64,000 bases of DNA from the NCBI GenBank assembly GCA_033026295.1, contig CM065176.1, positions 1,190,501 through 1,254,500 of the forward strand, read 5' to 3'. Both the position numbers and the translations under genes were made by a program. Below, in pieces: positions 41,205 to 52,866 of this stretch; the first letter of the stretch is position 1, and every line of letters begins with the position of its first letter. Below the pieces are notes generated by a model. The model saw nothing but the letters and a program-made list of their open reading frames with translations. It ran no database searches and was not told the origin of the DNA. The DNA comes from Channa striata. Its lineage: Eukaryota > Chordata > Actinopteri > Anabantiformes > Channidae.

Positions 41205-41399
41205 TACCTTAATTTAATAAATGATACACACATGTACCTTTTACAGCTTGGAAACATAAATGTACCTTTTTAGCCCTCAAAAGGTACACATATGTACCTC
41301 AAGGGCCAAAAATAATTACCCCTAAGGGGGTACATTAGTGTATTTCGTACCTTAGGGGACAGAAATGGACTCCTACCGTACCCCTATTTCTGAGAGTGT
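41205..41399 (-). repeat. Right terminal and subterminal repeats of the DNA transposon
   Basis: At least eight tgtacctt / ggtaca / gggtac motifs within 190 bp, ending tttctgagagtgt at 41399. It mirrors the left end at 27070-27205. Confidence 0.75.
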
Positions 41400-41403
41400 A
41401 ATG

Positions 41404-42779
41404 CTTATTGTTTCTACAACAGTTCACTTCTTTCCAAACACAATGAACTTCCGGATATGCTTTAAACTAACCCAAATTAGACAAAACAAAAGGTTTGGAA
41501 CATAGCTAAGAAACAGAAATAGAAAATGGGCACCAGACAGGAGAATAATTTAGAATCTGATCCTGTCAATCACGAATTAAACCAAAACTTATTAATCTGA
41601 ATAAGACTCCTGGTTATCCTACTACCTTCACTACAAAAGTAAATAATAAAAAACAATGTAAATGCTCTTTGGGTTTTGTTAATTAATGTTTCATTGGATA
41701 CCATATAATTAACAAATTAATTTCAAAACCATAGAAAAGTGCACACTCCAATAAAGCAAACACAAATTACACATCTGCAGTTAATTTGAAGGGTTAACAC
41801 AAAATCAACTAAACATAAATTCATGTTTAGTATTCTATAGTCATGAAACTGAGACGATAATGTGTATTTGTGAGTGAGTGTGTTGGAGTTTGTTTAATAT
41901 CAGTCCACTCAGGTTCAGTTCAGTTCAGATCAATATGCAGACATGTCAATGAGTGTGAGGGAGAAGGGCTCATGAGATGAATGGGCTATTGCTCCTTTAA
42001 GGAAGGTGAAACAGTCTGAGGGTTAAGGGGGAATGATAACAAGGAAGATGGATAAAACTGAGAAACTGAAAGAAGTGGAGAGAGAGATAGACTTAACTTT
42101 CTACTGGCACAACCAGGAAGCCATCAGGCAGCTCACTCCAGGGAACAGCAGACTTCAATCCATAGGTTGCCCATTCAGCCTGTTTAAAACCTGTTGGCCC
42201 TCTTTTCTTTTTGTTTCTAAGCTTTCTTCTTTTCTTGGAGATAATGGGTCAGAAACTGAATTAAGATTCTGTTTCTTAAAAAAAATAATGCTTTCAGCCA
42301 CTCTTCTTCTTTCCCATGAGCTCAGCTACATGATTTTCCCCTCCCCCTGCACACAGGTGAGCCTGCTTTATCTCCTCTCCTTCGCCTCCTTTCTTGCCCG
42401 GTTGGTAAAGGGCTCGTCTTTTAGTTTTATTGTTCAGCCTTTCTGTCCACCGAGGTTTTAAAATGATCTGGTTTCAGACTTTGGCAAATAGTACAATGCT
42501 TGATATATATTTTGAACTGTCCACATTCCAGGCCAATATCCCACTCAATGGGTTTCATGATAGCTCTGGAGTATTTGAGGGAGCAAAATGTTGAGAATAT
42601 AGAGTCTATAGTGGAATTGATTTTGAGATATTTGTTGTTTAGGATAACATGATACCTTCTACTATAGTAAAGTGCAGTTTTACATTTTTAACCCTTCTCA
42701 TAGCTTCTTAATTATTTACTCTGTGTTGTGGACACAGAGTAAATGCTGTACTGATTACAAATTTTCTCCAGGGATTTAC
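41404..42779. other. No gene recognised
   Basis: AT-rich flank of the DNA transposon. A 142-codon frame at 42033-42461 has no domain or splice support. The stretch 42480-42780 precedes the gypsy RNase H relic and may be decayed pol of the same element. Confidence 0.45.
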
Positions 42780-43195
42780 AATAATTCTCTCTTCCTGGTT
42801 TCAAGTACATGCAGCATTTAGTAGAAGAAATCCTTGAAAGAGCATCTAGTGCAGTGTTTAATTTTCTCTTCCTGTTCTCCACAATGAAGTTGAATCATTG
42901 TAACCCTGAAGCCCATCTGATCAACCAGCTTCTAGTTTTTGATGAAAAGAGGACCCATTTTAACGCAGAGTGATCTGTAACGACAGTGACGTTTCGGTTT
43001 CAGATAGTGTTGCCATTTTTCTAGTGCCCAAATGACTGCAAGGCACTCTTTTTCCATTACAGAGTCGTTTATTTCAGCTGTTTAGTGTTCTGCTGGCCTA
43101 AGCAAAAGCTTCATTCAGTCTCATTGAGACTCTATTTCTCTCTATTTCTGTGCCAGCAAAGCTCCCAGTCTTGTATTACTAGCATAAGTGTAAAG
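42780..43195 (-). pseudogene. Gypsy-type RNase H remnant
   Basis: Minus-strand frames give ASRTLNSAEIND, EKECLAVIWALEKWQHYLKP and, after a shift, VVTDHSALKWVLFSS, LIRWASGLQ and NRKRKLNTALDALSR. These are the canonical order and spacing of a Ty3/gypsy RNase H (EKECLA..W...K, VTDH.AL.W, N...DALSR). Stops and one frameshift interrupt it. It differs from the Gmr1-like RNase H copies at 22 and 26 kb, so it represents another gypsy lineage. Confidence 0.8.
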
Positions 43196-43215
43196 AAAGA
43201 ATGAATTCTCTGGAT

Positions 43216-43850
43216 TTAATAAAGTCAAGACTACACAGACATTTAGATAAAAACCCAACAAATCCCCCTTGAGCAGCTATAGGCAACAGTGGAGAGGAAA
43301 AACTCCCTTTAACAGAAGAAACCTCCAGCAGAACCAGGCTCAGGGTAGGCAGACATCTGCCTTGACTGGCTGGGCTGAGTGGAAAACATTGGGCAGGTTG
43401 GTAGGACCAGTAGCTGCGCACTGGAAGAAACACAGATCCAAAGCCGGGGACACCTGAAGACAGGGACAGAGAGAGGGAGACAGAGAGGGAGAAAGACGAC
43501 TACGGGACAAAGAAGACAGAGTTAACGTCTTACAGTGGTGACATTATAAATGTGGGGTGAGAGGAGAGAATGAAGAAAAGAGGAAAGTTGCTCAGTTTAG
43601 AGACCACCAGCAGTCTAAGCCTATAGCAGCATGACTATAACCAACTATAAGCTTTATCAAAGAAGAAGATTTTGAGCCTAGTCTTAAAAGTAGAGAGGGT
43701 GTCTGCTTCCCAAATCTGGACTGGGAGCTGGTTTCACAGGAGAGGAGCTTGATAACTAAAGGCTCTGCCTCCCATTCTGGGAACCACAAGTAGGCCTGCA
43801 TTCTGAGACCAAAGTGGTCTATTAAGACTGAAATGGTCTATTGGTTCTGG
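43216..43850 (-). mobile_element. L2 LINE 3' end, 5'-truncated
   Basis: aaagtcaagactacacagac, then the conserved 3' untranslated region (cccaacaaatcccccttgag, gacacctgaagacagggaca), then pol C-terminus at 43801-43592 (AYLWFPEWEAEPLVIKLLSC, KQTPSLLLRLGSKSSSLIKL as a shifted frame). Very close to 8815-9480. The last 60 bp of the 3' end are missing on the left. Confidence 0.9.
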
Positions 43851-45351
43851 CTTTTGGTTTACTAATCCTGACCAACATTACTCACAGTCTGGTCATGGTA
43901 TTTATTTTTTAGATGCTTTTCTGTCTTTAATATATACTCCCTCGTAATTTTCTATATATCCTTGTTCATTGTCCTTTTTGTCTCCTTGTGTAGTTCCCTT
44001 ATTGTCTGTTGTCACCTTGTCCTGATGTGAGTACTGTTGGTTTTTCTCAGTCTTAATAAAGATCCCTCATTTCATCACACTTCCTCTCAGTGTTTATCCT
44101 TGGGTCTGTTCTACAAACATACAAATGTGATAGAAAAGTAATGAAAAACTAGGTGAAGAAATTCACGTAACCTTCAAAACACGATACTGCTCCAGCCACT
44201 GTTACAGGTGAACTTTTTTTTGTTTTGAGATGTAATGGGATTGTATACTTGGTTCTTGACATCTGTCCAGCTGTGGCTGCCAAGCACTGGTTCTGCTTCA
44301 GGTGCCTTGAGGCACAACTCTTTGAGCAGGAACTCTTTGCAGTTATGCACTGTTCCAGCTGTTGCCACACTGCTGCTTTTTTCCTCTCTACTCCATGTTC
44401 TGTGATGGCATTTCTTATGGCTGAGCACAATGTTTCGAGCCACATCTGAAACTAATAAAAAAACTGTGATACAGAGATTAAATTAATCAGACTAGGGGAG
44501 TTGTGAGATGTAGCTTGTTATCATACATTCAAATTATAATGAAGGAAAATGTGCTCTGTTCCTTGTGTGGAAATATATATTTATTTCTAATGCTTGTTTT
44601 TGACTTGATTTTTATTTATTTAAAAGATAAAAAAATTTCTCTCTTAAGAATAATTATTTTAAAGTAAAATAAAGGAATAATATTCTGAAGTCATTAAGTA
44701 ACAGACAATTTTAACTACAATATTGAAGAAAATAATTGTGATTGTGAGCAGCCCTATGATAGTATAAGTATTTTTTTATTTACACTTAATGACCAACTAC
44801 CGTTCTAAGGCCAACACCTTACAAACTGCAACACTGGTTGATTACGTTCATTTTTGTATTTCTTAGTAATACACTCTTTCAATTTTTGTTAAATATGGAT
44901 TGGAAACTCAATCCTAGACTCTCCTGAAGCAGGAGTTGTGAGGTGCACAGAGAACAAATTGTTAATTCACAGCTACTGTGATCAAGTGCTTCTTGTAGCA
45001 TCAATGCATTGCCTCTTTTATTTGTCTTTTTTAATTTCTCTGGTGTTTGTGGAGCTGAAATCCTTTGGCTTAGAATGTCTGGTTCTTTTTATAACAACAA
45101 AATATTCACCTAATACGAACTGGCTCAAAAACCCTCTTTGTTTTGAAGGATTCTTTAAGAAATAAAATAGATAATATCATTATTAAATATTAATGATGGA
45201 TCAATGCTGGATCCTAAAGGACTACTACTGGACAGGAGCAGAAGAAAATAAGTTTACCTGTTTTCTGTCTTTTTTACTTTCTCTGATGGTTGTGAGTTGA
45301 AACTATTTCATGTAATGTTCTTCAACAATAAAATAACACATTCACTTCAGT
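43851..45351. other. No gene recognised; possible LTR 3' end at 44020-44110
   Basis: The text cttaataaagatccctcatt followed by 'gtttatccttgggtctgttctac' resembles the R/U5 part of a gypsy LTR, but no start or partner was found. Open frames at 44149-44449 on both strands have no known domain. Beyond 44450 the sequence is very AT-rich. Confidence 0.4.
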
Positions 45352-45515
45352 TTTCAATTTAATTCAATTCAACTTTATTTATATGATGCCAATTTACAAC
45401 AAGGTGATCTCAAGGCACTTTACATAAAAAAGTCAAGACTATACAAACATTTAAAGAAAACCCAACAAATCCCCCTTGAGCAGCTATAGGCAACAGTGGA
45501 GAGGAAAATTTCAAT
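45352..45515 (-). mobile_element. Short L2 LINE tail with target duplication
   Basis: About 150 bp of L2 3' end (attcaattcaactttatttata through gcaacagtggagaggaaaa) flanked by tttcaat at 45352-45358 and 45509-45515. It is a severely 5'-truncated insertion. Confidence 0.85.
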
Positions 45516-48427
45516 GAGCACAATTTGTTAGCATAACAGATACTGTAATATTAAATATCCTTGTACCTTTACAATGCTCCTAAAATCATATTCATACCAT
45601 CAGAATCTTGATCTGGTTCAGAAACGTCCTTTGATCTCTTTCATTTGGAGGAATTTTCAAGAGAAGATATGTGTATCATATGTAATTAAATAATTAAGAA
45701 CATGACTGGAGAGTAGCAGAAGAAAATAAAAGTTAGCTGACAGGAAACACATTTAGCTGTTTTCTCTGTCTTGTAGAAGATGAAACTTCTACAGTGAACC
45801 AAAGTCAGATTCATGCCATCTGAATCTTAAGCTTGCTCAAAAACAACACTATTGAAGACACTATTTGAAGTAATATTATTATAGTATACATGCAATAATA
45901 GTATTATTATGCAAAAAGATTTACATCCATGTTTGTGAGGAGTGTATTATCAACCAATGAGCTTTAAATCCACATCAGCACTAAGAGAGGAGGACCCAGG
46001 ATGTATATATGCATATTTCTTGATGCAACAAATATAATTTAAAGGAAGATATTGTATGGAATAACTGTTGCTGTGGCCTTTAATCTTAAATTGGTATATA
46101 TATCATTGGAATTATTAGGTTTTCTGCTTTCTAGCAAGGTAGTACACAGTAGTTTGTCAAGTTTTGTTTGATTGTGAAGATTTTGTTTTTGGACCCAGAA
46201 ACAAAGAACACAGGAGGAAGGTTAAGAATATTTGTTGGTAACTAGGATGTTAATAAATATCAAAAATCTGGAGTTTGGTGACATTGTTTCAGGACAGCAG
46301 AAAACTGAGATGGTCGAGAGAAAAAAATTGTGTGATTGGTGGTGAAGTTGCCAGAGTTACCTATGAAGCAGGTAGTAAGGCAAAGGGGCTACAAAATAAA
46401 AGCTGGGGACAGGAAATGCAACAGGAGACCATGACAGGTGACATCATGAAAAGGATGGACTGGTTCAATAGTGAAGGTCCCGCAGTCAAGCCACGGGTGG
46501 CCCAGTGATAAAGTTGAGAATTACTTTGAAAACTGGGTAAATATCTTTTTCATTTGATGTTAATAAAAACGTCTGGGAATATTTGTTGAAAGGTTTGTGA
46601 ATACAGCTACAACTGTTACCAAACCTGCAGACCAACAGCTAATGTTCCGTAGAAGTAAAGAAGTTAAATATTTATTTTCTTGGAGTTTTCAGGCTCTCTC
46701 TTACCACCTAATGTCAGTTTCATTTTTGCACTATTGTAGCTGCATTGGAAGCCTTGGTCCACACGACAAACTTAAAGAATGTGGTCCTCACAAAGTAATA
46801 GACGTGTATGTGTGTGTGTACATGAACACAAAAACGAGCCTACAGCAAAAACAAGGACCTGCATGTTGAGCACAGACACTTTTGCTCAATTTGTTGGGAC
46901 GGTGGTTCCAACATACTAAACTAGTTTGGAGCTTTATTGTTCCTCTCTCACAGAAACAGCCACACGTTTATTTTACTGACCAACATCATGCAGAGACAGT
47001 TATACATTCTTCAACTCCAAACAACAAAGTACAAGTTATTGCCCATGTTTTAGCTCCTCTTGTTTCCTTTGCTTTCTATGTGCAAACCTGTCAGTGCAGA
47101 ATGCAACAAAAGGACTTTTAAAATAAAAGTGTCCGTGTGCACAGTGGACTTGGGGGTAAAAAGATAATGAAAAAAGCTTTGTCATTTTGCACACTTGCTG
47201 CAGGATAAAATATACCAAGATTGAATACCTTAATTCACAAGGTGAAGGTTTAAAAATGTTACTTTTTTTACATTCTAGGTTACTAAACTTCAGAAATGGG
47301 CTGTTGATTTAAACAGTATTTTCCCCTCAGTCTCCTCCCCGTTTGCCTATAGCCATTATCCATTCTCTGGCTACTCTTTACTTGCTCCAGTGTCAGCTAC
47401 AAACAAGGCAGAGCCTGATCTAATGATGTCTTGGCTTAACAAGATCTGGACAAACAAGCATCCAGACATTGTTCTATAGCCCACATTTAATGGCTGTTTG
47501 TCTGTGCACACTGTCGTAGATGGACATCCATTCAGTGCCACCTTCCTGGGAATGAGTACAGAGTGCAGGGTATCACTTGCATCACTTTACACTAATCATT
47601 GTTATATGACCTTTTGGTCGTATTAAGATGTGGCAATTTTCCTAATGTCAACAGTAGTATGTGTTACAGGTGTTTTCTTTAGCTACTAGCGGGGTTTCGT
47701 AGAGGAGAAAAGCCCTCTGACTAGGAGCTACTATAAAACAGTTTTTCTCAGTTGCTGAGATGCACTTGATGAAATTTGAACGTCATCATCACCCTATTAG
47801 CACAGCAGAAACCTTCGCTTGCAAATGTGTGAAAATAATTAACACAGGTCATTCAGTGACCCAACGCTTTATTACATTAACTGTGTCAAACTAAAGGAAC
47901 ACTTGTTCCCAGCTGAAATTCTGTGCAAAATGACGAAAATGACGTATCCGTGTGCATCCTCCTGCGATTCATGTAAAGACGCTCCTTTGTGTTGCTGTTT
48001 GCAGGTCTGGATCAAAGACGAGGGAAAACAGTGTGGTGTGTGGTGTTGATGAGAGCCTGAGGCCTTATTAATTATCTTTTGTTGCATGTTGTTAATGCTT
48101 TGTTAGTGTGAGAGCATAATGCAACCAAAATATGTTATTTTGGGCAGTGAGCTTCTGTTTTGGCCTGTGCGCTATGGCCTGTTTTAAGATTGTCACTTCA
48201 GAGAGGACAGAAGTGTGTAAACACATGAGAAAAACTACTAAAACTATCGATCAGTTTCTAGGAGTGTATGACATTTTTATTAAAATGCCTAATCAGCTGC
48301 TCAACATTAATAAACAGTGGCTGTAAATCAGTTAATCGATTACACAAACTCAATACTCAGAGTTCAAGCATTTCCCCCAATAGACCCCGCTACAAGTACA
48401 GCTTCAAATTCTTGACTCAAAGGGAAG
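45516..48427. other. No gene recognised
   Basis: AT-rich, with scattered frames of 60-90 codons lacking domains or splice context. No repeat family recognised. Confidence 0.45.
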
Positions 48428-48612
48428 TAAATGGTAAATGGCCTGCACGTATCACTTTTCTACCTATTGCTAGTCAAGGTGCTTTACACTGCTTCTCACG
48501 TACCCATCCACACACACACACACTGGCCGACGCTCACTGGGAGCAACTAAGGAGGGGTTCAGTGTCCTGCTCAAGACAAGACACAGCTGAAGAACAAAAC
48601 CACATGCACAAG
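48428..48612 (+). repeat. Teleost dispersed short repeat
   Basis: gtaaatggcctgcacgtatc, 'tcaaggtgctttacactgcttctcac', then gagcaactaaggaggggttc and gtcctgctcaagac. It is the same family as 57345-57520 and, reversed, 17345-17510. Non-coding. Confidence 0.7.
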
Positions 48613-50974
48613 ATTTTAGTACTATAGCTCCACCAAGACAACAATGTAGAATAATCAAACATGATGTTGCTGAGGACATAATTGTCTGAATCATGTTCAG
48701 ATTTCTTTGAAAAACGTCATCCATCTATCCATTCTCTGTAACCACTACAATCCTGTGTAGGCTCTCAGGGGCTCATGAAAAACTGGGGACTGGGGACCTT
48801 CTAGCTGGGAGGCAGAAGCACTAAGCACTCCACCATTGTGCTGCTTTTGGACAAACTTTCCAAGGAGAAAATGATGGCAATGAAACATTGTAGGAATGAA
48901 GAATTAGGGAAAAAGTTACCCAGCAACTTAGTGGGGAACTAAAGAGCAAGTCACATTTGAGCTGATGTTATCTATACAGGGGTTCTGTCGTGGGGGGATC
49001 CACCATAATCTGTATTACACAACAAACGTAGTGATGTGTCATACCCATTATTTCCTTTGTGATCCATTGCATAATTTGTACAGGCCCTGCTCTTTATATA
49101 GAGATAGTGGCATTTATTTTTCCTTGCTTAGGCCATAATAACCATAATTCTGACTGTAGCATCATAACATTTTCAAACTTTAGAAGACTCAACACTGTTC
49201 TAAGGTTCAGAGTGTAAGACTTTGACGCCTTGTTGTTGCAGCTCTTCTTTCTATGGGACTTACAGCGCTGAGTATACACGTCAGTCTTTGGATATGAGAA
49301 TTGATTGTAGAACAGCAAATGCTGAGATTGGAAGCATCAATAGTTCAGGATCGATCCAAACTAACTAAAAGAGCAAAAAGGCCACAACATTCCCTTTTTC
49401 TCTTTTTTGCTTTTGCATCTACACCTCCGTGTTTATATAAGCCAGTCTATAGAGAATTTAAGAGTATCCCATCTTTTTTTGAAATTTGTTGACATCCCTC
49501 TAAACATTATAAACCCTGAACTTTCTAACAAAGGCAGAATATCCCTTCTCCTGACTAGCGTGTACCCTGCATCATGTTCAAAGCAATGCCTTTACCCTCT
49601 AAAAGAAAACTCTTCAGTTGTTGGGTGTAAAAAAAGCTACAAACGATGTGCAATTGTTCTGCTGTACATTCCAAACAATCCGCCCAAAATGAGGATCTGA
49701 GCTTTCCATTATGTGACCAAACAGCAAACATATTGTAGGGAATGTAATCAGTGGATGAATATGTTCTGTTGCAACACACTTTTCGAGTGAATGAAGTGCT
49801 ACTGTACATGTATTGACAGAAAATGAGTTTGAGAGTTGTGTTTGGGCGGATGGGAGGAGTATGAAGGCCAGAATAGAATTTGACTGTTATGAAAGTTCAT
49901 TTCACTTTTTAAAAAATTTTGTTGTTTTTTAAGTTGTTTAAATTCCATTTTTTTCTCATTAATCTCCACTCAGTGATAGTACTACTAGCGGCGTCCGCCA
50001 TCACTCCCGCGTCATGTCCCACCCCCCCTCAAAGCGGCCAAGGACCACCCCTTACCCGATTAGCTGGAGTATTTCTTCACAAGTGTGAACGCATCTCAGC
50101 AGGAATCTCTCCCTCTGTTAGCTGCATGTCTGAAAGCGAAACTGTAGATTATGCCTGGGCCTGATCCTGCAGACATCTTCTAGAGGGCCTGTCGGAAAGG
50201 GGCTCTAGAGTTGTCCCTAAGCCACCGCTGTGTTATCTGTGTCTGTGTGCTTAGAACTGTTATCAGGTTGGAAGGGGAACTTTTGGCCTAGTCTGGGATT
50301 CCAAGTGCTGTGGAACAAACATTTCTAAATGTCTGTATTCACTTTGTCATTATGCTGTGTTGAGTTTAGATAAATTAGGAGCAGGTTTTCCTCTGAGGCT
50401 GGTTTTTAAAAATTCCAAACCTAAATTGTATCTTAAAGCTATGGGTTGAACATGAAATAGTAATTACATCAGGTCATGAGCAATTTCATGTTTGGTTTAC
50501 TGGACCCTTTCAGCAGAAATAATGTCCAACTGATGAAGTGTTTCTGCGAATTTATTGCTTTTAAATAACCAGCTCTGGGCCTTGTAGTCCTCTGAGGAGA
50601 AGGACATTATAAAACTTTCAATTGAACGCGCTGACCTCCTACTTGATCACAGTATAGACTTAACCTTAACACTGCAGAAGCTATTTATCAAAGTACTCTA
50701 ATACACCTGCAGAGCTTTTCTAAACTGAACTTTGAACCGTTTCGTGGTACATCAAAACTTTATTGAATAATGGAAGAAGGTAGCAGGTCACCAGAACACT
50801 TTATTTTCCTTTCTGGACCTAGTTTTTTGGGCAGCGCAACCAAAATAAAAACTAATTGTTTTGCTTTCCTATACATACTGGTCCAAGCATATTGTTTTTT
50901 TTGGCAAACACCTATAATAAAACAAACCTGTGGCATGTGATTAAAAGCCCAAAAACAAACCCTTGAACCCTTCA
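48613..50974. other. No gene recognised
   Basis: No domain-bearing frame. A slightly GC-richer stretch at 49985-50215 has no recognisable content. Confidence 0.45.
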
Positions 50975-51331
50975 CAGCTGCCATGACACTGTAACTCTTT
51001 GTATACATCCCATCTGTGTCCTGTCTGGCCAGAGGTTTTTATCAATATCACATTTCAGGTTTTCCCTTGTGATACGTTGGGGGAAATATGTCTTTGTTTG
51101 GAACAGCCACTGAGACATCTGATCCTGCAGCCAGCGGTCATGTACTTTCCACCTCCAGCCTGACAAAAACTCTATTGGATTCAGGAACAGAACGTGCCGT
51201 AGAAGGAACTCCATTTTCATCAAACCAGGGATGTTGGGTGTTGTAGAACCCGCTGTGCAGAACATACAGAAATAGTAGCACGCGCTGTGACAGTGCGCCC
51301 ACATTGGCCTGTCAGCTGTGGCTGTTTGCAC
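50975..51331 (-). pseudogene. DDE transposase relic (Tc1/mariner-like), C-terminal part
   Basis: The frame encodes FLNPIEFLSGWRWKVHDRWL, DQMSQ, then YFPQRITRENLKCDIDKNLW and PD. It matches the C-terminal 'LNPIE..(F)SAWRWKVYDR...ARENI.CDVDE.LWP' segment of a DDE transposase family widespread in fish. The Glu of NPIE would be the third catalytic residue. Upstream the match fades within 40 codons and the middle, about 30 residues between DQMSQ and FPQR, is shortened. No inverted repeats were seen. The exact family is uncertain. Confidence 0.6.
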
Positions 51332-52669
51332 AGTTCAAATAGACTTAGGCCAGTGTCATCCACAAAAACAAGCTATTTAAGAGTCATTCTTGTCCCTCCA
51401 GGTCCAATGTTTTGTATCTAATAACACGGTAAACTGTAATCTGCAACTTCAAAACAACAGGCATGGTTAAAGTACAGCACAGCTGTAATAAAACCTGTAT
51501 GCAGTAATAAACCACGAGTGGTTCATTCGAATACGTAGCTCCTTGAGTCTTTTACTGTTCCTCTCAAATTGCACGTGTTTCATTTGAATGTATTTCACAG
51601 CTCTGCCACACATTGAAAGGCTTCGAGAACTGATATTTGCTAGGATATTGTTATTGTCCATGACTGTAGCTTGGATCTCTGTCAGCCTGATGCAAATGCA
51701 GACAATGACCATGGTACAGATTTCTTGTACGGGCTGATGGATGAATACTTGTGTAGTGCAGTAACTGTAGAATTCATGAGAAGATCACATCACACAGTAA
51801 ATTTAGAACGAAATGCAATGACATTCGTCGTTTACCTATTTGAAATTATTGTTCGAGTTCGGCTGCACCGTCGCAGCTCTGGCTGTTCCCGGTTCCCCCT
51901 GTCCACCTGGTTTTGTTAATTTTCACCCTGGCATCTTCCCGCTCACTAAACCTTTGCCTGCCGTCGCCTACTGAGCACCTCCTCACTCCTTTGTTCCATT
52001 GCTCACCTGTCCTGCACCAGCTCATTAAGGACTCTCATTCAAACCCACTAATCCACAAACACTCACTGCCAGATTATCACTGGAGTTTCTGTTGCCTTCT
52101 CATTGCATTCTTCATCTTCGCACGTGAGTGTGTGTAAAAGCAAAGTAACTGATACTTGGTGTGTGTGTATGTGTGCATTGTTGACAGTGGAAACACACAA
52201 GCCCGGTGACAGTTATTGAATTATTGTATAACACACCAGGTAAAAGTTACAGCCTTTTTTTTTGCAGAAACACACGCACAGCATGTAAGTAAATGTAGAA
52301 TGTTTCTGTGTTGCTGCGGAACACAAAGCTGAATGTGTGTGATGTCATAAAAGTCTCAGAAGGTTGTCATGGCAATTCATAATCGTGTGACACAATGTCT
52401 GTGTTTCTATGTATCGGAATTCAAACCCACATCAATACAATGAAATGCTTGTCACATTGAAAAAAAAAGTTCCAGCATTCATTACACATTTGCAAACAAG
52501 TATGACATGTGACAGAGCCGGTGCTCGTCCTTCGGTACAGGTAGTTTTCTCTGTCACTGTGTGTTAACACAATCAAACGACCTTTGCGATACATTGCTTC
52601 ATATTCTGTGAGTATACAACACAGTGCTGCTGCCATAAAAACGATATGCGCATTGCCATGGGAGATCTG

Positions 52670-52670
<1 letters not shown>

Positions 52671-52697
<27 letters not shown>
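52671..52697. repeat. (GT)n microsatellite
   Basis: About thirteen GT units. Confidence 0.95.
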
Positions 52698-52700
<3 letters not shown>

Positions 52701-52843
52701 TGGTGGGGGGGTTTATGGAAGGCAATGATCACTGCTGTTGCCTTTCTGTGGTTCATTAAACGGAGCAGTTACAGAGAAATATGTACCTTAATGCTCATTT
52801 CTGTGAGCCACATTCTGGAGCGGATTTCTGGCAACATGCCTGC

Positions 52844-52866
52844 GCTCTCTCTCTCTCTCTCTCTCT
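52844..52866. repeat. (CT)n microsatellite
   Basis: About eleven CT units. Confidence 0.95.

Larger units (their letters stand above)
27070..41399 (-). mobile_element. CACTA/EnSpm-like (CMC) DNA transposon, about 14.3 kb with nested insertions
   Basis: The left end reads acactcagaaaag and the right end, reverse-complemented, acactctcagaaatag. A 4-bp direct repeat aatg (27066-27069 and 41400-41403) flanks them. Inside each end are many GTACC/GGTAC motifs, the kind of subterminal repeat typical of CACTA elements. Two multi-exon genes read toward the left end. Subtracting the RTE LINE with its nested LTR array leaves about 7.7 kb, a plausible autonomous size. The coding frames carry stops and frameshifts, so the copy is inactive. 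Superfamily assignment rests on the CACT start, the subterminal repeats and the DIMHDLLEGV protein. Confidence 0.72.

Noticed and set aside
42033..42461. 142-codon open frame on the plus strand
   Set aside because: No domain, AT-rich codon use and no splice context; next to decayed gypsy sequence.
44149..44449. Overlapping open frames on both strands
   Set aside because: Three frames open together and no recognisable domain; most likely chance.
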